From positions 1 through 6,696 of the forward strand of contig URNU01000077.1 of the NCBI GenBank assembly GCA_900549275.1: a DNA stretch of 6,696 bases. Direction: 5' to 3'. Numbering within the stretch: the first letter of the stretch is position 1; the number at the start of each line of letters is the position of its first letter. Source of the DNA: an uncultured Collinsella sp. (GTDB lineage: Bacteria > Actinomycetota > Coriobacteriia > Coriobacteriales > Coriobacteriaceae). Below are positions 3,348-6,696 of the stretch, piece after piece. The position numbers and the translations under genes were made by a program. Below the pieces are notes generated by a model. That model saw only the letters and a program-made list of their open reading frames with translations, was not told where the DNA came from and ran no database searches.

Positions 3348-6089
3348 ATGGACAAGACCGCACAGGACAGCTTGGCAAAGAAGCCCGTCGACATGAGGGA
3401 CAGGATTCTCGAGCATCTCGAGGCCCTCACCTCTGCCGTCTCGCTCGACGACCTTGCCCGTCTGTCCACCTCCGACATCGCCGAGACGCTCATCATCTCC
3501 AGGAGTCTGGCGAGCCAGTACCTCAACGACCTTGTTCGCGCCGGCCTTGTGGTTAAGGTGGCGGGCAGGCCTGTCCGTTATTTTCATCGCCGCGCGTTCC
3601 AGAAGCGTTTTCAGGTAAAGCTCTCTGCAAGCGAGTACGCCTCGCTCGCCGACCTCATCCAGGCGACGGGAATCGCCGATCACCGCGACTTCGCGCGTGC
3701 CGTGGGCTTCGACCTGAGCCTCAGCTCCGTTGTCGAGCAGTGCAAGGCTGCGGTTCAGTACCCTCCGTTTGGCCTGCCCATCCTCTTGAGCGGCGGCGTG
3801 GGTGTCGGTAAGTCTTTCCTTTCTCGCCTTGTGTACGAGTACGGCAAGAACCAGGGCTTGCTGTCCCGCGACTCCTCCTATGTGCGCATCGACTGCGCCG
3901 GGGTCCCGGACGCCGCCTCGTTCAACGGGCTTCTTGACGAGTCGATCGCGAAATCGCGCGGGGGTGTGGTCTTTGTCAACGGCATCGAGGCACTCTCTCC
4001 CTCTGCGATGGAGCACTGCCTTGCGACGGCCCTCGGGCTCGATGCCTCCCAGGATGCGCCGCGCGCTCGCCTCGTTCTTTCGACGGCGCTTTCCGCCGAT
4101 GACCTGAAGGTTTCCTCGGCCTACAGCAAAATGCCCATCTGTGCCCGCGTCCCCTCACTCAAGGAGCGGACCCCCGAGGAGCGCGAGGATCTCATCTTGA
4201 GCTTCCTGCGCAGCGAGGGGTGCCGAATCGGTTCTGATGTGAAGATCAGCCGCGGCGCATACCGTTGCCTCGTGAACGCGGACTTTTCCGATAACATCGC
4301 CGGCTTGCGCGCCTGCGTGACGAACTGCTGCGCCAAAGCGTTCCTCAATCGCGAGGGCGACTACGTCGTCGTTCGCCCGTATCTTCTTCCCAGCGGGCTC
4401 CTCTCCTCCGCGCAGATCGATCAACAGCCCGACGATGGCGCTCTGATCGACGCGTCCCTGGATACCGCCGAGAGCACAGGGCCGGTCGAGCAGGCGCTCG
4501 ATGCCCTGTGCTCTCTCGATGAGCGATTCTGCGCCGGGGAGCTCTCTGTCTCCGAGCTCGTCTCGCAAGCTGTCTCCGCTGTGCGCGGCGTTGAGGATCA
4601 CTTGATCTTCGGCCACGGCGTCGCCTCATCGAGGTCGCGCGCCTTCGAGCGCGTCGTGGGCGCGGTCCTTGCCGACGCAGGCTCTTCTTATGGCATCGAG
4701 CTTTCGAGGAAGGTCACTTTTCTACTGGCCCAGGAGATTTGCCTGCAGTTGTGGCCGGGCATCGGCCTGGCTAAGCGAAAGTCTGCCTGTGCGGAGCAAA
4801 TCTCCCATCTCCTCGGTGCCGTGACCTCCGAATTGCCGTTTGCCTCGAGCGTCTCCGATCAGGTCGCCGCAGACATGGAAGGGGCACTCGGAATCTCGCT
4901 CGATCACTTCACGAAGACGCTTCTGACGCTGTGCGTCGCATCGGAGTCTCGCGACGCGAAGGCCCTTCGGACGCTCTGCGTCATCTTGTCACACGGCTAC
5001 TCGACGGCGACGAGCATCGCCGACGCGGCGAACCGTATGCTCGGCGTGCATGTGTACGAGGCGGTCGACATGCCCTACGACCAGCAGCTGAAGGACATTG
5101 TCGGTCCGCTCCAGCGCCTCGTCGACCGTCACTCGTACTGCACTGGGGTCGTGTTTCTTGTTGACATGGGCTCTTTGGAGGAGGCCTATAAGGCCCTCGA
5201 GAACGTTACCGACTCCACCATCGGGGTGGTGAACAACGTCTCCACCGGGCTCGCGCTCGAGATCGGGTCCGGGCTGCTCGTCGGCAAGTCCATCGCCGAG
5301 GTTCTTGGCGATGCGACCGCCGTGTGCGTGACGCACTGCAAGGTGATCGAGCGCGTCAACCGTGAGGACGCCATCGTCTTCTGCTCCGAGTCCGGGGTCG
5401 ACGCCGCGGAGAGGATACGCCAGCTCGTCTCGCAGAGCCTCCCGCGCACCATAGGCGCACGCCTGCTCACGAGGCCCTTCAAGCAGCTCGTCACGAACGG
5501 GTCGAACGACGCCGTTTTCTCCGAGCACCGCGTCTGCGCCGTCATCGGCACGGGAGACCCCGGGATTGCCTCCGTTCCCTTCGTCGCCCTCGAAGACATT
5601 ATGTCGACGGCGTCCGCCTCGAAGGTCGATGCCGTGTTCGGCAGGTGGCTTGACGCTTCCGAGCTCTCTTCTTTCCACGAGAAGCTGCTTTCGAACATGA
5701 CGCTGCAGAACGTTATCCGCTCCATCACCATCCTCGACCCGGAGCGGCTATTCCACGAGATCGAGAGCGCCGTGCACGAGCTTCAGCGCAGAACGGGCGA
5801 GAAGATCGGCAGCAACGCCATCATCGGGCTGTACGTTCACCTCTGTTGCCTCGTTGAGCGCCTTGTTACCAGAAACCCCATTGAGACCTACGTTGGCCAG
5901 GACCGCTTCGAGGAGGAACGCGCCGATTTCATCGAGTCCTTCAGGCAAAGCTTCTCGAGCATCTCGACGCGCTATCGCGTGGAGGTTCCTGTAAGCGAGA
6001 TCGCCTACGTCTTCGACTACATCAGCGTGAGCGCCGCCCCGGCGCGAGAGGAGCGTCTCGGCTCCTCGAGCCTCCTGTTCGACGAGTGA
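3348..6089 (+). CDS. LevR/ManR-family PTS-regulated transcriptional regulator with degenerate AAA+ (sigma-54-type) domain
   Basis: The 913-residue product has the layout and length of LevR (938 in B. subtilis). An N-terminal winged HTH (about 16-80) includes ISRSLASQYLNDLVRAGLVV. An AAA+-like domain (about 120-345) has an intact P-loop, GGVGVGKS (149-156), and the 'PSLKERTPEERE' segment (269-280). A PRD1-like region follows (about 380-530), then an EIIA-Man-like domain with the phosphorylatable His549 in LSHGYSTATS, an EIIB-Gat-like domain with Cys679 (VFCSESG), and PRD2 with His831 in GLYVHLCCLVERL. In LevR, HPr phosphorylates the EIIA His and the cognate EIIB phosphorylates the PRD2 His, giving activation and inhibition. 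The same is inferred here, with the neighbouring PTS as target. Unusually, the GAFTGA loop is absent (about 22 residues between Cys183 and Gly205) and Walker B reads GGVVFVNGIEAL with N211-G212 in place of D-E. ATPase and sigma-54 activation are therefore unlikely. Confidence 0.92.
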   Translation: MDKTAQDSLAKKPVDMRDRILEHLEALTSAVSLDDLARLSTSDIAETLIISRSLASQYLNDLVRAGLVVKVAGRPVRYFHRRAFQKRFQVKLSASEYASLADLIQATGIADHRDFARAVGFDLSLSSVVEQCKAAVQYPPFGLPILLSGGVGVGKSFLSRLVYEYGKNQGLLSRDSSYVRIDCAGVPDAASFNGLLDESIAKSRGGVVFVNGIEALSPSAMEHCLATALGLDASQDAPRARLVLSTALSADDLKVSSAYSKMPICARVPSLKERTPEEREDLILSFLRSEGCRIGSDVKISRGAYRCLVNADFSDNIAGLRACVTNCCAKAFLNREGDYVVVRPYLLPSGLLSSAQIDQQPDDGALIDASLDTAESTGPVEQALDALCSLDERFCAGELSVSELVSQAVSAVRGVEDHLIFGHGVASSRSRAFERVVGAVLADAGSSYGIELSRKVTFLLAQEICLQLWPGIGLAKRKSACAEQISHLLGAVTSELPFASSVSDQVAADMEGALGISLDHFTKTLLTLCVASESRDAKALRTLCVILSHGYSTATSIADAANRMLGVHVYEAVDMPYDQQLKDIVGPLQRLVDRHSYCTGVVFLVDMGSLEEAYKALENVTDSTIGVVNNVSTGLALEIGSGLLVGKSIAEVLGDATAVCVTHCKVIERVNREDAIVFCSESGVDAAERIRQLVSQSLPRTIGARLLTRPFKQLVTNGSNDAVFSEHRVCAVIGTGDPGIASVPFVALEDIMSTASASKVDAVFGRWLDASELSSFHEKLLSNMTLQNVIRSITILDPERLFHEIESAVHELQRRTGEKIGSNAIIGLYVHLCCLVERLVTRNPIETYVGQDRFEEERADFIESFRQSFSSISTRYRVEVPVSEIAYVFDYISVSAAPAREERLGSSSLLFDE

Positions 6090-6212
6090 CCTTCCCCGCG
6101 CCGCCGCGAGCTGACCGCGCGTCCTCAATAATCCGATAACCCCTTGCCCGGCGCGAATCCGGATAGCGCCGAGGCAGTACCGAACGTAAAACTTCATTTG
6201 ATAGGAGCAAAC
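6090..6212 (+). promoter_or_regulatory. Intergenic control region with inverted repeat CGGCGC...GCGCCG
   Basis: Perfect 6-bp arms CGGCGC (6149-6154) and GCGCCG (6166-6171) enclose a second palindrome, ATCCGGAT (6157-6164). A related AATCCGATA lies 26 bp upstream (6130-6138). AATAAT (6127-6132) could be a -10 but has no matching -35. No T-rich tail follows the hairpin, so it is not a terminator. The position between a regulator gene and its likely target suggests an operator or processing hairpin. Confidence 0.35.
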
Positions 6213-6686
6213 ATGAGTGTTGTTATGGCACGAATCGACAATCGCCTGCTTCACGGCATCATCGTGACGCAGTGGGCCCCGGTGTCGGGCGCGACCCGAG
6301 TCATGGTCATCGACGACAAGGTCGCCGGCGATGAGGTCCTGAAGTCCACCATGAGGATGGCGCGCCCCGCGGGCATGGCCGTCTCGATCATCTCTGAGGA
6401 GACCGCGCTCAAGAACTTCGCGGCGGGCAAGTACGACCGCGAGAAGGTCTTCGTCATCGCGAAGGAGCCCGAGACGATGCTTCACCTGGCCGAGTCGGGC
6501 GTCGAGTTCCCGTCGCTGATCGTCGGCGGCTCTCTTGTCAAGGAGGACGGCGTCCAGCTCACCCAGCGCGCCTATGCCTCCGCCGAGAACGTCCAGAGCT
6601 ACAAGGCGCTCATCGCCCGCGGCGTCAAGGTGACGGCACAGTTCGTGCCCGCCGACAAGCCCGTCTCCGTCGCCGACCTCATCTAA
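6213..6686 (+). CDS. PTS mannose/fructose/sorbose-family EIIB subunit
   Basis: The product has 157 residues, normal for EIIB of the Man family. It opens with MARIDNRLLHGIIVTQWAP, the conserved 'RIDxRLxHGxVxxxW' block, in which His14 is the residue that takes phosphate from EIIA and passes it to the sugar. Other family features are VMVIDDKVAGDEVLK, MRMARPAG and the C-terminal DKPVSVADLI. It is a cytoplasmic subunit working with membrane EIIC/EIID. Start 6213 is chosen because AGGAG (6203-6207) lies 5 nt upstream and the family motif starts at once; the in-frame ATG at 6144 would add 23 residues unlike the family. It sits 123 bp after the LevR-like regulator. The sugar cannot be assigned from EIIB alone. 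Confidence 0.93.
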   Translation: MSVVMARIDNRLLHGIIVTQWAPVSGATRVMVIDDKVAGDEVLKSTMRMARPAGMAVSIISEETALKNFAAGKYDREKVFVIAKEPETMLHLAESGVEFPSLIVGGSLVKEDGVQLTQRAYASAENVQSYKALIARGVKVTAQFVPADKPVSVADLI

Positions 6687-6693
6687 GGAGGGA
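6684..6693 (+). promoter_or_regulatory. Stop codon overlapping SD of the next operon gene
   Basis: TAAGGAGGGA at the EIIB stop supplies a strong SD (AAGGAGG) for a gene starting just beyond the window, most likely EIIC, EIID or EIIA of the same permease. This implies tight operon packing. Confidence 0.7.
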
Positions 6694-6696
6694 TCA

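Noticed and set aside
3027..4016. 329-residue minus-strand open frame
   Set aside because: It is antisense to the HTH and AAA+ part of the LevR-like gene, which has family motifs, SD and codon bias. Long antisense frames are common in high-GC genes.
4989..5678. 229-residue minus-strand open frame
   Set aside because: It is antisense to the EIIA/EIIB-like part of the regulator gene. Its composition is that of a shadow and it has no SD.
6048..6067. GAGGAGC/GCTCCTC hairpin at the end of the regulator gene as a terminator
   Set aside because: It lies inside the coding sequence, 20 nt before the stop, and no T-rich tract follows.
6090..6212. Sigma-54 (-24/-12) promoter before the EIIB gene
   Set aside because: I looked for TGGCAC followed by TTGC at the right spacing, as expected for a LevR target. 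None is present in the gap.
6144..6212. Earlier EIIB start at ATG 6144
   Set aside because: It has no SD, and the extra 23 residues do not belong to the family. ATG 6213 has AGGAG at 5 nt and starts right at the conserved block.
5748..6485. 245-residue minus-strand open frame
   Set aside because: It crosses the end of the regulator, the gap and half of the EIIB gene in antisense. Both sense genes are well supported.

Overview
The window looks like a chromosomal segment of a high-GC Actinobacterium, most plausibly a gut or oral Coriobacteriia member (Collinsella/Olsenella type). The reasons are G/C-rich third codon positions in the clear genes, strong AGGAGG-type ribosome binding sites, and a LevR-like regulator placed next to a mannose-family PTS gene. 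The genus is an inference; no rRNA or other marker gene is present.

Left part (1-1250, minus strand): a 5'-complete gene for a drug-efflux type MFS transporter runs off the left edge. Its upstream region is elaborate. It has a promoter with a perfect TTGACA -35, an inverted repeat across the promoter, a strong Shine-Dalgarno followed by an 11-codon leader ORF, and then a GC-rich hairpin with a U5 run before the transporter start. The last two leader codons can pair with the left arm of that hairpin. This is the layout expected of a ribosome-controlled transcription attenuator.

Middle part (1250-3220): a gene graveyard. It contains an internally deleted IS3-family transposase remnant, the C-terminal end of a DUF4143-type ATPase, a block of nested palindromes resembling a REP/MITE-type intergenic repeat, a strong intrinsic terminator with no recognisable plus-strand gene before it, and two unrecognised coding-like scraps on opposite strands. 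None of it looks like an intact gene.

Right part (3220-6696, plus strand): an intact 913-residue LevR/ManR-type transcription regulator (winged HTH, AAA+-like core, PRD1, EIIA-Man-like, EIIB-Gat-like, PRD2), followed after 123 bp by the EIIB subunit of a mannose/fructose/sorbose-family PTS. The EIIB gene ends on a new Shine-Dalgarno, so the PTS operon continues past the window. The regulator keeps its P-loop and the main PTS phosphorylation residues. It has lost the sigma-54-contacting GAFTGA segment and the Walker B acidic pair (N-G instead of D-E). It therefore probably works as a PTS-phosphorylation-controlled DNA-binding protein rather than a sigma-54 activator. A 16-bp perfect palindrome overlaps its start-site region, and an inverted repeat lies in the gap before the PTS gene; both are candidate operators.
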